33,157 bases of DNA, taken from the NCBI GenBank assembly GCA_900756945.1, contig CAAELZ010000060.1:1-33157 (forward strand). Reading direction: 5' to 3'. Each line of letters starts with the position of its first letter. The first letter of the stretch is position 1. Source of the DNA: an uncultured Collinsella sp. (GTDB lineage Bacteria > Actinomycetota > Coriobacteriia > Coriobacteriales > Coriobacteriaceae). Position numbers and translations under genes: made by a program. Positions 1-9,239 of the stretch are shown piece by piece. The notes below the pieces were generated by a model. The model was not told the origin of the DNA. It was given only the letters and a program-made list of their open reading frames with translations, and searched no databases.

Positions 1-101
1 GCATCAACTGCGGGCAGCGCGTCTTCTTCTGTTTGAAGGGAAACTGCGTCCCGTTTCGCGTCCGTCCTCAAACGGGAATGTCACCTCCGCACCAGCGTCG
101 G
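1..101. other. Window edge, no gene identified
   Basis: No convincing gene is seen before the antiporter stop codon. A 7-bp inverted repeat, CCCGTTT at 50-56 and AAACGGG at 70-76, lies just past the antiporter 3' end. It could form part of its terminator, but no clear T-tract follows on the minus strand. An open frame runs through this stretch on the plus strand into the antiporter, but it has no start signal and looks like an antisense shadow. Confidence 0.3.
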
Positions 102-1664
102 CTATTTGCCGTCGTCCTCGTCGGCTTCTTCATGCGCATAAAGCTCCAGCATGCGACGGCGGTACTCATGCACGGCGAGCTTGGCGCGCTCCAGGCGGCG
201 GCGCTCGCGCGGGGTAAGCTCGGACGGGTCGATCTCGTCGCCATAGGTCTTCTCGGCAAGAAGATGCGCCGCGTCCACGATGCGGGCATCGATGTGTCCG
301 CTCGCGGCCTGGGCAGAAAGACGCTCGGCAATCGTATCGAGCGTAGGCAGGCCTTCGAATACGCGACCGTGACCATGCGAGGTCAGCAGCTCATGTTCAC
401 GTGCGAGCAGGCTCGCGAGGTCATGATGGGCACGCAGGATATTGAGCGCGTCGGCAGGATGCTCGGCAACCTCCGCCACGGCGGCGACCGGCGCGGCATC
501 GACCACGCGGTAGAAGAGCTGCGCAAGCAGCGGCATCAGGAACACCGTAATGGCGCCGGCTGCCACCATGACCGAAGCGACGTCCTGCGATAATGCGCCG
601 GCGTTGACGGCAACGCTCGTCACGGCGACGATAATCGGCAGCGCCGTGGTGCAGTAGAGCGCCACGGTGATGCGACCATACGCAGAAACATCACGCGTCT
701 TAGGGCAGATGCTCATGGAGACGACAATGGGCACGGCGCGGATAACCAGCAACGCCACGATAAAGCCCACGAGCAGGCCAGGGCGCGATGCTACAGCCGT
801 CAGGTCAATCTTGGCACCCGACACGGTAAAGAACACCGGGATCAAAAAGCCATAGGCAAGGCCATCGAGTTTAAGCTCGAGCGTATGGTTGCCCTCGGGA
901 ATGATATAGCGCAGGACAAAGCCCGCGGCAAAAGCGCCCAACACGATATCGAGGCTAAAAATGGCGGAAAACGCCACGAGCGTGACCAGGATGAGCACCG
1001 TCAAGCGCACGAACGTTTGCGATGTGGTGTCGGCGCGCTCCTGAATAAAGGCAAAGAAGCGGCTGCCGATACGCTTGGAGCGGCTGGGGACCACGGCAAG
1101 CAGCACGCATACCACGGCAAACAGACCCAAGATCAGCAGCGTCTCGATGCCCGTGCGGGCAGATAGCAGTACCGACATGGCGAGCACGGGACCAAGCTCG
1201 CCCCACGTACCATAGGCAAGAATCGAATCGCCAACGCGCGTCCCAGCAAGCGACCGCTCGCGCAAGATGGGCATGAGCGCTCCAAGCGCCGTCGAGGTCA
1301 AGGCGAGCGTCACGGCGATACCGTCGAAATGGCTGACCGAGAACCACGGGGTAAAGCGCACGGCAAGCCAGGCGATACAAAATGTGACAACCCACGTGGC
1401 CATACCGTAGCGCCCCTCGACGCCCGTGATGTTCTTGGGATCGATCTCAAAGCCTGCAAGCAGGAACAAAAATGCCAGACCAAGCTCTGACACGAGCGAG
1501 ACCTCGGCATCTACATGGATAACGCCGAGCATATGTGGGCCCAGCACCGCGCCGAACACGAGCAAAAAGACCGTTTCGGGAACGGGTTTTCCAGGAATCG
1601 CCGAGGCGATAAAAGGACTCGCAAAGGCCACGAGTGCAATGATGGCGAGTGAAACGAATGCCAT
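102..1664 (-). CDS. Cation:proton antiporter, CPA2/Kef-type
   Basis: A 520-residue integral membrane protein, predicted to exchange Na+ or K+ for protons across the cytoplasmic membrane. Residues 1 to about 395 are a run of hydrophobic helices typical of the Na+/H+ exchanger fold, with conserved-looking stretches such as LGLAFLFLLAGFEIDPKNI near residue 60 and LTSTALGALMPILRE near residue 125. The last 125 residues form a hydrophilic, charged, helical tail (ERRRLERAKLAVHEYRRRM) with no visible TrkA-N Rossmann motif, so it is not a complete KefB/KefC. The ATG at 1664 follows an AGAAAGG site about 7 nt upstream. It is divergent from purL, with 184 nt between the two starts. The ion specificity cannot be read from the sequence. 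Confidence 0.85.
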   Translation of the reverse strand: MAFVSLAIIALVAFASPFIASAIPGKPVPETVFLLVFGAVLGPHMLGVIHVDAEVSLVSELGLAFLFLLAGFEIDPKNITGVEGRYGMATWVVTFCIAWLAVRFTPWFSVSHFDGIAVTLALTSTALGALMPILRERSLAGTRVGDSILAYGTWGELGPVLAMSVLLSARTGIETLLILGLFAVVCVLLAVVPSRSKRIGSRFFAFIQERADTTSQTFVRLTVLILVTLVAFSAIFSLDIVLGAFAAGFVLRYIIPEGNHTLELKLDGLAYGFLIPVFFTVSGAKIDLTAVASRPGLLVGFIVALLVIRAVPIVVSMSICPKTRDVSAYGRITVALYCTTALPIIVAVTSVAVNAGALSQDVASVMVAAGAITVFLMPLLAQLFYRVVDAAPVAAVAEVAEHPADALNILRAHHDLASLLAREHELLTSHGHGRVFEGLPTLDTIAERLSAQAASGHIDARIVDAAHLLAEKTYGDEIDPSELTPRERRRLERAKLAVHEYRRRMLELYAHEEADEDDGK

Positions 1665-1848
1665 GTGATGCCTTTCTCTTGTTTGCGCTTCACTGTAGCA
1701 CCCTCGCCGTCCTCAACGTGCCGTGAGCTGTCGTATCATAGTGAGGTTTACAAACATGTGGCTCAAGGCGACCGCAGGGCAGACCCCGCAAACCGACCGC
1801 TGCCGCATACCGTACCGTACGCCCAACCGATCAGGAAGGCAGGAACCA

Positions 1849-4800
1849 ATGGTCTCTCGTATCTACGTGGAGAAGAAACCCGGGTTCGACGTCGAGGCTC
1901 AGCAGCTCAAGGGCGAGCTGACCGAGATTCTCGGCATCAAGGGCATCGAGGCCTTGAGGATCATCAACCGCTACGACGTCGAGGGCATCGACGAGGAGCT
2001 TTTCCGCTCCTGCGTGCCGACCGTCTTTAGCGAGCCCCAGGTCGATGTGACCTACGACGAGCTCCCCGCAAGCGATGGCGCCGTCTTTGCCGTCGAATTC
2101 CTGCCTGGCCAGTTTGACCAGCGTGCCGACTCCGCCAGCGAGTGCGTGCAACTCATCAGCCAGGGCGAGCGCCCCGCCGTGCGCTCCGCCAAGGTCTATA
2201 TGATCTCGGGCGCTCTGGACGAAGCCGCCATCGAGGCCATCAAGCACTACGTGGTGAACCCCGTCGAGGCGCGCATCGCCTCGCTCGACCTGCCCGAGAC
2301 GCTACATGTGGAAACCCCCGAGCCCCAACCCGTCGAGGTGCTCGACGGCTTCCGCGAGCTTGACGAGGCAGGCCTTGCCGCCTTTATTTCCGAGCGCGGT
2401 CTTGCCATGGACGAGGCGGACATCGCTTTCTGTCAGCAGTACTTCCGCGATGAGGATCGCGACCCCACCATCACCGAGATCCGCGTGATCGACACGTACT
2501 GGTCCGACCACTGCCGCCACACCACCTTCGGCACCGTCCTGGACGACGTGACGATCGACGACGCCGTGGTGCAGCAGGCCTTCGACCGCTACATGGAGAT
2601 GCGCCACGAACTCGGTCGCGACGCCAAGCCCGTCTGCCTCATGGACATGGGCACCATCGGCGCCAAGTACCTTAAGAAGACCGGCGTCATGACCGATGTC
2701 GACGAGTCCGAGGAGATCAACGCCTGCACCGTCAAGGTGAAGGTCGATGTCGACGGCGAGGACCAGGACTGGCTGTTCCTCTTTAAGAACGAGACCCACA
2801 ACCACCCGACCGAGATCGAGCCCTTCGGCGGTGCCGCCACCTGCGTGGGCGGTGCCATCCGCGACCCGCTCTCGGGCCGCAGCTACGTGTACCAGGCCAT
2901 GCGTGTCACCGGCGCCGGCGACCCCACCGTCCCCGTGTCCGAGACGCTCGAGGGCAAGCTGCCGCAGCGCAAGCTCGTGACCACTGCCGCCGCCGGCTAC
3001 TCCAGCTACGGCAACCAGATCGGCCTTGCCACCGGCCAGGTCAACGAGCTCTATCACCCCGGCTACGTGGCCAAGCGCATGGAGGTCGGCGCCGTCGTGG
3101 GCGCTACCCCGGCAAACCACGTGCGCCGCGAGTGCCCCGCCCCCACCGACAAGATCATCCTGCTGGGCGGCCGCACCGGCCGTGACGGCATCGGCGGCGC
3201 CACCGGCTCCTCCAAGACCCAGAACACCGAGTCCATCGAGACCTCGGGCGCCGAGGTCCAGAAGGGTAACGCCCCGGTCGAGCGCAAGCTGCAGCGCCTG
3301 TTCCGCCGCGGCGACGCCTGCCGTCTGATCAAGCGCTGCAACGACTTTGGCGCCGGCGGCGTCTCGGTCGCCGTGGGCGAGCTTGCCGACGGCCTGTATA
3401 TCGACCTCGATACCATAACCAAGAAGTACGACGGCCTGGACGGCACCGAGCTCGCCATCTCCGAGTCCCAGGAGCGCATGGCCTGCGCCGTCGCCGACGG
3501 TGACGTCAAGGAGTTCATGGGCTACGCCGCCGAGGAGAACCTGGAGGCAACCGTCATCGCCGAGGTTACCGCCGAGCCGCGCATGCGCATGGCCTGGAAC
3601 GGCGTCGCCATCGTCGATCTGTCCCGCGAGTTCCTCAACTCCAACGGTGCGCCCAAGCACCAGGTCGCCCACGTCTGCGCCCGCAGCGTGTGGCAGCCCA
3701 GCTGGGCCGGCACCACGCTTGCCGAGCGCATGACCTCGCTCGTCACCGACCTTAACGTCGCTTCCAACAAGGGCCTTTCCGAGCGCTTCGACTCCACCAT
3801 CGGTGCTGCGACCGTACTCATGCCCTTTGGCGGCAAGACGCAGCTCACTCCGAGCTCTGCCATGGTCGCCAAGTTCCCCGTGGACGGCGAGACCACCACG
3901 GCGAGCGCTATGGCATGGGGCTTCAACCCCTACCTGATGGAGGCCGACCAGTTTGCGGGCGCCTACCTGTCCGTGGTCGAGTCCATCGCCAAGCTCGTTG
4001 CCGCCGGCTTTGAGCACAAGCGCGCCTATCTCTCCTTCCAGGAGTACTTCGAGCGCCTGCGCACCGAGGCCGAGCGTTGGGGCAAGCCCATGGCAGCCGT
4101 CCTGGGCGCCCTTATGGCCCAGGTCGATCTGGGTGCCGGCGCCATCGGTGGCAAGGATTCCATGAGCGGCTCGTTTGAGGACGAGGCCGGTGAGCTCAAC
4201 GTTCCGCCGACCCTGATCAGCTTCGCTGTTGCCGTGGGTAAGGCCGCCCGTGCCGTCTCGCCCGAGTTCAAGGGCCTCACGCACCGCGTCGTCCGCATCG
4301 CCCCCGCCACCTACGGCGAGGACTACCGCCCCGACGCCCAGCAGCTGCTCGCCGCGTTTGACGCCGTCGAGGCGCTCACCGCCACCGGCGATGCCCTGGC
4401 CGTCTCCACGCCCGGCTACGGCTGCGGCGCCGAGAGCCTCTTTAAGATGTGCGTCGGAAACCAGATCGGTATCGAGCTTGCCGAGGACGTGGACGTGGAG
4501 AGCCTCTTCACCCCGCTCTACGGCAGCTTTATCGTCGAGCTCGCCGAGGACGCCAAGCTGCCCGAGGTCGCCGACGGCGTTGTCGTCGAGCCCCTGGGTA
4601 CCACCGTCGAGGGCTATGTCATCGACACCGGCTCCGAGGTCATCGAGCTCGCCGAGCTCCAGGAGGCCTGGGAGAGCGGCATCGAGGGCGTCTTCGCCTA
4701 CCGCAGCGCCGGCGAGACCCCCGAGGTCGAGACCATCGACTTCCGCGCCAAGGACATCCACGTGTACGGCGGCGCCAAGATCGCCCGCCCGCGCGTGATT

Positions 4801-5595
4801 ATCCCCGTGTTCCCCGGCAACAACTGCGAGTACGACAGCGCCCGCGCCTTCCGTGCCGCCGGTGCCGAAGCCGACACCTTCGTGATCAACAACCTCACGC
4901 CCGAGGCCGTCGCCGAGAGCACCCACGAGCTTGCCCGCCGCATCCGTGCAAGCCAGATCGTTATGATCCCCGGCGGCTTCTCGGGCGGCGACGAGCCCGA
5001 CGGCTCTGCCAAGTTCATCACGGCGTTCTTCCGCGCTCCCGAGGTCACCGAGGCAGTCCGCGACCTGCTCAAGGCCCGCGATGGCCTGATGCTGGGCATC
5101 TGCAACGGCTTCCAGGCCCTGATCAAGCTCGGCCTGGTGCCCTACGGCGACATCGTCGACGCCACGCCCGATGCGCCCACGTTGACGTTCAACACCATCG
5201 GTCGCCATCAGAGCCGCCTGGTGCGCACCCGCATCTCGTCCAACCTGTCCCCGTGGCTGTCGCAGTGCAGCCTCGACGACCCCTACACCGTCGCCATCAG
5301 CCACGGCGAGGGCCGCTTTGTCGCCAACGACGAGGTGCTCGCCCAGCTGATCGCCAACGGCCAGGTCGCCACGCAGTACGTGGGCGAGGACGGCAGGCCC
5401 AGCATGGACCTTTCCGTCAACCCCAACGGCTCCGCACTCGCCATCGAGGGCATCACGAGCCCCGACGGCCGCGTCCTGGGCAAGATGGGCCATGCCGAGC
5501 GTCGCGGCGACAACCTGTACCGCAACGTGCCCGAGCATGTCCCCGGCGATAAGTTCATGCCGATCTTTGAGAGCGGCGTAGCCTACTTCGCTTAA
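1849..5595 (+). CDS. purL: Phosphoribosylformylglycinamidine synthase, fused synthetase-glutaminase
   Basis: This enzyme makes FGAM from FGAR, ATP and glutamine, the fourth step of purine synthesis. At 1248 residues it carries both the PurL synthetase and the PurQ-like glutaminase, as in the clade II fused enzymes of Clostridia and Coriobacteria. The ATP/metal motif HNHPTEIEPFGG starts at residue 317. The glutamine amidotransferase domain starts near 981 (VIIPVFPGNNCEYDSA), with the nucleophile Cys1085 in GICNGFQ and His1152/Glu1154 in SHGEGRF. The frame is open from 1723, but the ATG at 1849 is chosen because AGGAAGG/AGGAA lies just upstream and the protein then begins MVSRIYVEKK as in the family. 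No other pur gene is adjacent. A strong terminator follows, so it is probably monocistronic. Confidence 0.95.
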   Translation: MVSRIYVEKKPGFDVEAQQLKGELTEILGIKGIEALRIINRYDVEGIDEELFRSCVPTVFSEPQVDVTYDELPASDGAVFAVEFLPGQFDQRADSASECVQLISQGERPAVRSAKVYMISGALDEAAIEAIKHYVVNPVEARIASLDLPETLHVETPEPQPVEVLDGFRELDEAGLAAFISERGLAMDEADIAFCQQYFRDEDRDPTITEIRVIDTYWSDHCRHTTFGTVLDDVTIDDAVVQQAFDRYMEMRHELGRDAKPVCLMDMGTIGAKYLKKTGVMTDVDESEEINACTVKVKVDVDGEDQDWLFLFKNETHNHPTEIEPFGGAATCVGGAIRDPLSGRSYVYQAMRVTGAGDPTVPVSETLEGKLPQRKLVTTAAAGYSSYGNQIGLATGQVNELYHPGYVAKRMEVGAVVGATPANHVRRECPAPTDKIILLGGRTGRDGIGGATGSSKTQNTESIETSGAEVQKGNAPVERKLQRLFRRGDACRLIKRCNDFGAGGVSVAVGELADGLYIDLDTITKKYDGLDGTELAISESQERMACAVADGDVKEFMGYAAEENLEATVIAEVTAEPRMRMAWNGVAIVDLSREFLNSNGAPKHQVAHVCARSVWQPSWAGTTLAERMTSLVTDLNVASNKGLSERFDSTIGAATVLMPFGGKTQLTPSSAMVAKFPVDGETTTASAMAWGFNPYLMEADQFAGAYLSVVESIAKLVAAGFEHKRAYLSFQEYFERLRTEAERWGKPMAAVLGALMAQVDLGAGAIGGKDSMSGSFEDEAGELNVPPTLISFAVAVGKAARAVSPEFKGLTHRVVRIAPATYGEDYRPDAQQLLAAFDAVEALTATGDALAVSTPGYGCGAESLFKMCVGNQIGIELAEDVDVESLFTPLYGSFIVELAEDAKLPEVADGVVVEPLGTTVEGYVIDTGSEVIELAELQEAWESGIEGVFAYRSAGETPEVETIDFRAKDIHVYGGAKIARPRVIIPVFPGNNCEYDSARAFRAAGAEADTFVINNLTPEAVAESTHELARRIRASQIVMIPGGFSGGDEPDGSAKFITAFFRAPEVTEAVRDLLKARDGLMLGICNGFQALIKLGLVPYGDIVDATPDAPTLTFNTIGRHQSRLVRTRISSNLSPWLSQCSLDDPYTVAISHGEGRFVANDEVLAQLIANGQVATQYVGEDGRPSMDLSVNPNGSALAIEGITSPDGRVLGKMGHAERRGDNLYRNVPEHVPGDKFMPIFESGVAYFA

Positions 5596-5633
5596 AGCTT
5601 TCCCATCGGGTACAATCCCCTCGGGTAACAACA

Positions 5634-5669
5634 CCCGCCACCGGCACGCCCGGTGGCGGGTTCTTTTTT
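5634..5669 (+). terminator. Rho-independent terminator of purL
   Basis: A perfect 11-bp GC-rich stem (5634-5644 with 5650-5660) closes a 5-nt loop and is followed directly by TTCTTTTTT. It begins 38 nt after the purL stop codon and separates purL from the downstream EamA gene. Confidence 0.92.
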
Positions 5670-5696
5670 GCTTTGCGCGTATAGGAGAAGGACATC

Positions 5697-6632
5697 ATGG
5701 AAAGCCGCAAGCCGTATCTCGCCACCCTGCCCGGACTCATCCTGGGCTGTCTCGTTTGCTGCGCGCTCTGGGGCTCCGCCTTCCCCTGCATCAAGATCGG
5801 CTACGCGCTCTTTGGCATTCCCGCGCACGACAGCGCCTCGCAGCTGCTCTTCGCGGGTCTGCGCTTCACCCTTGCCGGCATGCTGGTCGTTGTTGGCATG
5901 AGCGTGGCCCAGCGCCGTCCGCTCGTCCCACAGGCACGCGATATCAAGCCCATCTTTGTCTTGTCACTCTTCCAGACGATCGGGCAGTACTTCTTTTTCT
6001 ACCTGGGACTCTCGCGCGCCAGCGCCATGTCGAGCTCCATCATCGAGGCCAGCGCCAACTTCCTAGCCATCCTCTTTGCCGCCCTGGCGTTTCGCACCGA
6101 AAAGCTCGATGCGGCCAAGGTGCTCGGCTGTGTACTGGGCTTTGCCGGCGTCGCGCTCGTCAACCTTTCGGGCGCGGACGGCACCTTTGGCTTTACGCTC
6201 GACGGCGAGGGCTTTATCCTGGCCTCCACCGTCGCGGGTGCCCTGTCGACCTGCCTGATCGGCATCTTCTCGCGCGAGCACGACGGTGTCTTGCTTGCCG
6301 GGTGGCAGTTCTTGGTCGGCGGCCTGGTCCTCACCGCCATCGGGTTTTTGATGGGCGGCGCGCTCTCCCCCACCGCGATCATCCCCGCCATCGCGCTCAT
6401 TATCTATATGGCACTCATCTCCGCCATCGCGTACTCGCTATGGTCGCGCCTGCTTGCCGTCAACCCCGTCAGCCGCGTCTCGGTCTTTGGGTTTATGAAC
6501 CCCGTCTTTGGTGTGCTGCTGAGTGCGCTGCTGCTCGGCGAGGGCGCCGGCACGAGCCCCGTTACCGTTATAGTTGCCCTGCTGTTGGTCTGCGGCGGCA
6601 TCATCATCGTCAACAGGCCTAAAAAGGCCTAG
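5697..6632 (+). CDS. EamA-family (DMT) transporter
   Basis: A 311-residue membrane protein of the drug/metabolite transporter superfamily, probably an exporter of a small metabolite or amino acid. It shows about ten hydrophobic helices in two EamA repeats: roughly residues 15-160, with the opening CCALWGSAFPCIKIGY, and 170-308, ending LLVCGGIIIVNRPKKA. The loop before the last helices (NPVSRVSVFGFMNPVFGVLLSALLLGE) is the typical second-repeat signature. The start is set by AGGAGAAGG about 7 nt before the ATG. It sits alone between the purL terminator and a convergent diguanylate cyclase gene. The substrate cannot be predicted. Confidence 0.88.
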   Translation: MESRKPYLATLPGLILGCLVCCALWGSAFPCIKIGYALFGIPAHDSASQLLFAGLRFTLAGMLVVVGMSVAQRRPLVPQARDIKPIFVLSLFQTIGQYFFFYLGLSRASAMSSSIIEASANFLAILFAALAFRTEKLDAAKVLGCVLGFAGVALVNLSGADGTFGFTLDGEGFILASTVAGALSTCLIGIFSREHDGVLLAGWQFLVGGLVLTAIGFLMGGALSPTAIIPAIALIIYMALISAIAYSLWSRLLAVNPVSRVSVFGFMNPVFGVLLSALLLGEGAGTSPVTVIVALLLVCGGIIIVNRPKKA

Positions 6633-6733
6633 CGAACTGCCCTTATTTAGCAGAGGGGATTCACATACTTTAGTTTAATGGAATACATCGGAGAGCCGAG
6701 GGCCACCATGCACGCAAGCGTGCGCCCCTATTT

Positions 6734-7885
6734 CTAGCGTATCTGGACGCCAGCTTTCTTCTTCTCGTACTTTACGCGGTAGAGCTCCGCGTCGGCGGCG
6801 CGAAGCAAATCTTGCCAGGTATCGACACCATCACCGACCCGTGCATAGCCGATGGACATCCGCAACAGATACGGCACCTCGGCGCGTGCGAGTTCATCGT
6901 TGATTGCCGCGCACAGACGCATGATGTCCTGTTCCGCCGCTGCCTTTTGGAGCACCACGAACTCATCGCCACCATAACGTGCGATAAAGCCGCCAGACGC
7001 CGAGCAGACTTCTTTGAGCGCAGCGGATATGACCTGAAGAGCGTGGTCGCCCTCCACATGCCCATAGCGATCGTTAATCTGCTTAAAGCCGTCGGCGTCC
7101 ATCATAAGCAGATATACATCTTCGGCCTGATCCACATTTGAGAAGAGCGACAGCATATAGGTCTCAAAACGGTTGCGATTGTTAAGTCCAGTCAACGGGT
7201 CGGTCGAGATGAGCTGCTCCTGGTAGATGATGTAGAGCAGCAACATGCTAATCATTATGCCAACACAAAGGCCGGGCAGCGAGTATACGACCTGAAAGGT
7301 ACCGCCCACCAGGGCCGGAATGGCGAAAAATGCCAAGGTTCGATAGATGGCCTTCGTCTGCAGGCTCTCGACCCTGCGAGATTGCACAAATGCATGCAGG
7401 GACGTATGTATAACGTAACAGTAGCTGACGATGGGCTGGATCATATAGGCAAAGCCGCGACGATACACGCCCTGCGAATCGATATAGAACAGGGCGTGCG
7501 TCCAGTAACTGGTAAACGCCAGCACGACCACCAGAGCCGTAGGCAACGCTACAAGCACCACCCTACAGCGCGAGGTCAAAAGGCGAGAGCCCTGCACCGT
7601 CTCGGAATAGATAAACCAAATGAGACACGCGATAGCAAAGAGCGAAAACGAAACCGCGTTGGAAATCCAGTTGGCAGCAATGCCCAACGTGCCGTCCACA
7701 CCGTCCGAAAGCGTCCAGATCATATCGAATAATATGTACGCGGCAGAGGTGTAGCCAAGCATGCTAAACAATAGCTGCTGGGTGCTCGAGAACAAGGAGC
7801 GACGACTTCGCACGGCAAGCCCGATAAGAACAATCATGCATAGCACGAATATCTCACTCTTGAGTGCCTTAACCACTAGCGCCAT
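6734..7885 (-). CDS. Membrane diguanylate cyclase (GGDEF)
   Basis: Predicted to make cyclic di-GMP from two GTP. The N-terminal half is a multi-helix membrane region (about six or seven hydrophobic segments) with no recognised periplasmic sensor domain. The C-terminal ~160 residues form a complete GGDEF domain: DADGFKQINDRYGHVEGDHAL, then an intact GGDEF in ARYGGDEFVVLQ about 80 residues from the end, then SIGYA. The usual RxxD inhibitory site, five residues before GGDEF, is absent (ASGG is there), so product inhibition at that site is not expected. The start is uncertain. The frame opens with TTG at 7918. ATG at 7885 is given here, but GTG at 7876 has the better-spaced GAAGGG site, 9 nt upstream. 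Confidence 0.88.
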   Translation of the reverse strand: MALVVKALKSEIFVLCMIVLIGLAVRSRRSLFSSTQQLLFSMLGYTSAAYILFDMIWTLSDGVDGTLGIAANWISNAVSFSLFAIACLIWFIYSETVQGSRLLTSRCRVVLVALPTALVVVLAFTSYWTHALFYIDSQGVYRRGFAYMIQPIVSYCYVIHTSLHAFVQSRRVESLQTKAIYRTLAFFAIPALVGGTFQVVYSLPGLCVGIMISMLLLYIIYQEQLISTDPLTGLNNRNRFETYMLSLFSNVDQAEDVYLLMMDADGFKQINDRYGHVEGDHALQVISAALKEVCSASGGFIARYGGDEFVVLQKAAAEQDIMRLCAAINDELARAEVPYLLRMSIGYARVGDGVDTWQDLLRAADAELYRVKYEKKKAGVQIR

Positions 7886-7939
7886 CCCTTCAATACCCAA
7901 GTGGTCAGAATCGCCCAATTCGAATCAGGGCAATAAACA

Positions 7940-7966
7940 CCCCTTTACTCCGCAGGGGTAAAGGGG
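7940..7966 (-). other. Hairpin upstream of the diguanylate cyclase gene
   Basis: A perfect 9-bp inverted repeat, CCCCTTTAC at 7940-7948 and GTAAAGGGG at 7958-7966, with a 9-nt loop. On the minus strand it is followed by TGTTTATT. It could be a second terminator for the upstream permease or part of the cyclase leader. The sequence does not decide between these. Confidence 0.45.
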
Positions 7967-7977
7967 ATAATAGCAGA

Positions 7978-8017
7978 GCGCCCGAACATCACTGCAAAAC
8001 AGTTTCTGTTCGGGCGC
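7978..8017 (-). terminator. Candidate terminator after the KdgT-like gene
   Basis: A perfect 11-bp inverted repeat, GCGCCCGAACA at 7978-7988 and TGTTCGGGCGC at 8007-8017, with an 18-nt loop, 49 nt past the permease stop codon. The stem is strong and GC-rich, but on the minus strand only CTCTGCTATTAT follows, not a clean T-run. It is a probable rather than certain terminator. Confidence 0.5.
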
Positions 8018-8066
8018 CCATACGGCGCGAATTGCACACGCCGGCATCATTGATGGGTATCGATTG

Positions 8067-9089
8067 CTACTCGCCATCGATGTCAGTCGCGACAGCCTCC
8101 TCGATGGCCTCGACACCGGCGAGCGACAGATCCTCCTTGCCTTGGCAGAACTTCTTGTCGACCCAGCCAGTCAGAATCGGAGCCATGATCGCCGTGATGA
8201 TAACGGCGGTGGCGATCTGAGCGTACGCGGTGGGCGCAAGCTCGGCGTAGCGCGGTGCGACCTCGGCGAGGGCAACCGGTGTGGTCATAGCCGTGCCGGC
8301 AATGGTGGAGCAAGCCACAGCGGCCTTGCCATTGCCGCCGCACAGACGCTCGAACGCAAAGGTGATGGGACCGACGACAAACAGCGTGACAAGGCCCAGC
8401 AAGATGCCGGAAATACCGCCGGTGATAAAGCTCGACAGGCTCATGGACGCACCGAGCTGAAATCCGATGACGGCAATCGCGGGATTGGCACCGGGAACCA
8501 GCAGGTTCTTGATAAACGGGAACAGGTTGCCCAGAACCATGCCAATAACGAGTGGCAAGATGGAGCCGATAATGGTGCCAATTGGAATGTTGGCGAGGCC
8601 GGAAACACCGAGGATGATCATCGTGACGGCGGGGCCAGCCGTAAAGAACAGGATGCCGACGGCGCCCTGCTCGGACTCATCGCCGAACTCGCCCATGATG
8701 CCCGTATAGAGCGCCATGTTGCAAAACGTGATGCCGCCGATGATAGACACGGAGCTCAGACCCAGGAAGTTGTCGTTAAAGAAATATGCCACGCCCAGGC
8801 CGAGAGCCGCTGCGACGACCAGCTTGGGGATCAGCACGACGATACCGGTCTTGATGGCACCCGGCGTGGACTTAAAGCTGATGCCGGCGCCCACAAACAG
8901 CAGGATCGCGGCGACGATGGTATTGGAGCCACCGCGGCAGGCAGCCGTAAAGAAGCCGCCGATCTCAAAAACCTGCGGGCAGAAGGTGTTGAGCAAAAGA
9001 CCGACGATCATCGGATAGATCATGATGTCGCCCGGGATGCGCGGGACCTTGAATTTCTTTTGCTCGTTGGCGGTTGCTTCCTGTGCCAT
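8067..9089 (-). CDS. 2-keto-3-deoxygluconate permease family protein
   Basis: A 340-residue membrane protein resembling KdgT, which imports 2-keto-3-deoxygluconate with protons. Family-like features are the cytoplasmic start KVPRIPGDIMIYPMIVGLLL, GGSNTIVAAILLFVGAGISF near residue 55, and the C-terminal run of small-residue helices (VACSTIAGTAMTTPVALAE). The frame is open to a TTG at 9119, but the ATG at 9089 is chosen because TGGGGG lies a few bases upstream and the protein then begins MAQEATANEQ. No KDG kinase, aldolase or uronate gene is next to it, so the substrate is inferred only from the family. It lies 150 nt downstream of azlD on the same strand. Confidence 0.85.
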   Translation of the reverse strand: MAQEATANEQKKFKVPRIPGDIMIYPMIVGLLLNTFCPQVFEIGGFFTAACRGGSNTIVAAILLFVGAGISFKSTPGAIKTGIVVLIPKLVVAAALGLGVAYFFNDNFLGLSSVSIIGGITFCNMALYTGIMGEFGDESEQGAVGILFFTAGPAVTMIILGVSGLANIPIGTIIGSILPLVIGMVLGNLFPFIKNLLVPGANPAIAVIGFQLGASMSLSSFITGGISGILLGLVTLFVVGPITFAFERLCGGNGKAAVACSTIAGTAMTTPVALAEVAPRYAELAPTAYAQIATAVIITAIMAPILTGWVDKKFCQGKEDLSLAGVEAIEEAVATDIDGE

Positions 9090-9239
9090 GAAACCCCCAT
9101 TTCCGCTGACGGGGTACAAAAGCCCACGTCACGCTTTGCTACAGTAAAGTTTGACCATGGTACCAGAAGAAATAGACCAGCTCGGTGAAAAATCCGACGA
9201 GTTGGGATGGAACGAGATTCGGCGCCCGCGACGCCACCC

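Noticed and set aside
1811..1821. CGTAC-C-GTACG upstream of purL as an operator
   Set aside because: It is short, could arise by chance in this composition, and no half-site is repeated nearby. No purine riboswitch-like pairing was recognised either.
2302..5634. Very long open frame (1110 codons) antisense to purL
   Set aside because: It is a mirror of purL codon bias in GC-rich DNA: composition dominated by Gly, Ala, Leu, Asp and Val, no motifs, and it spans the purL stop. The sense frame has all the catalytic residues.
6710..6723. GCACGC/GCGTGC hairpin between the convergent EamA and cyclase genes as a terminator
   Set aside because: The stem is only five or six pairs with a tiny loop, and neither strand has a T-run after it.
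8064..9188. 374-codon plus-strand frame over the KdgT-like gene
   Set aside because: It is rich in Asp, Gly, Arg and Gln with no recognisable domain and no ribosome site, whereas the opposite strand encodes a clean membrane transporter.
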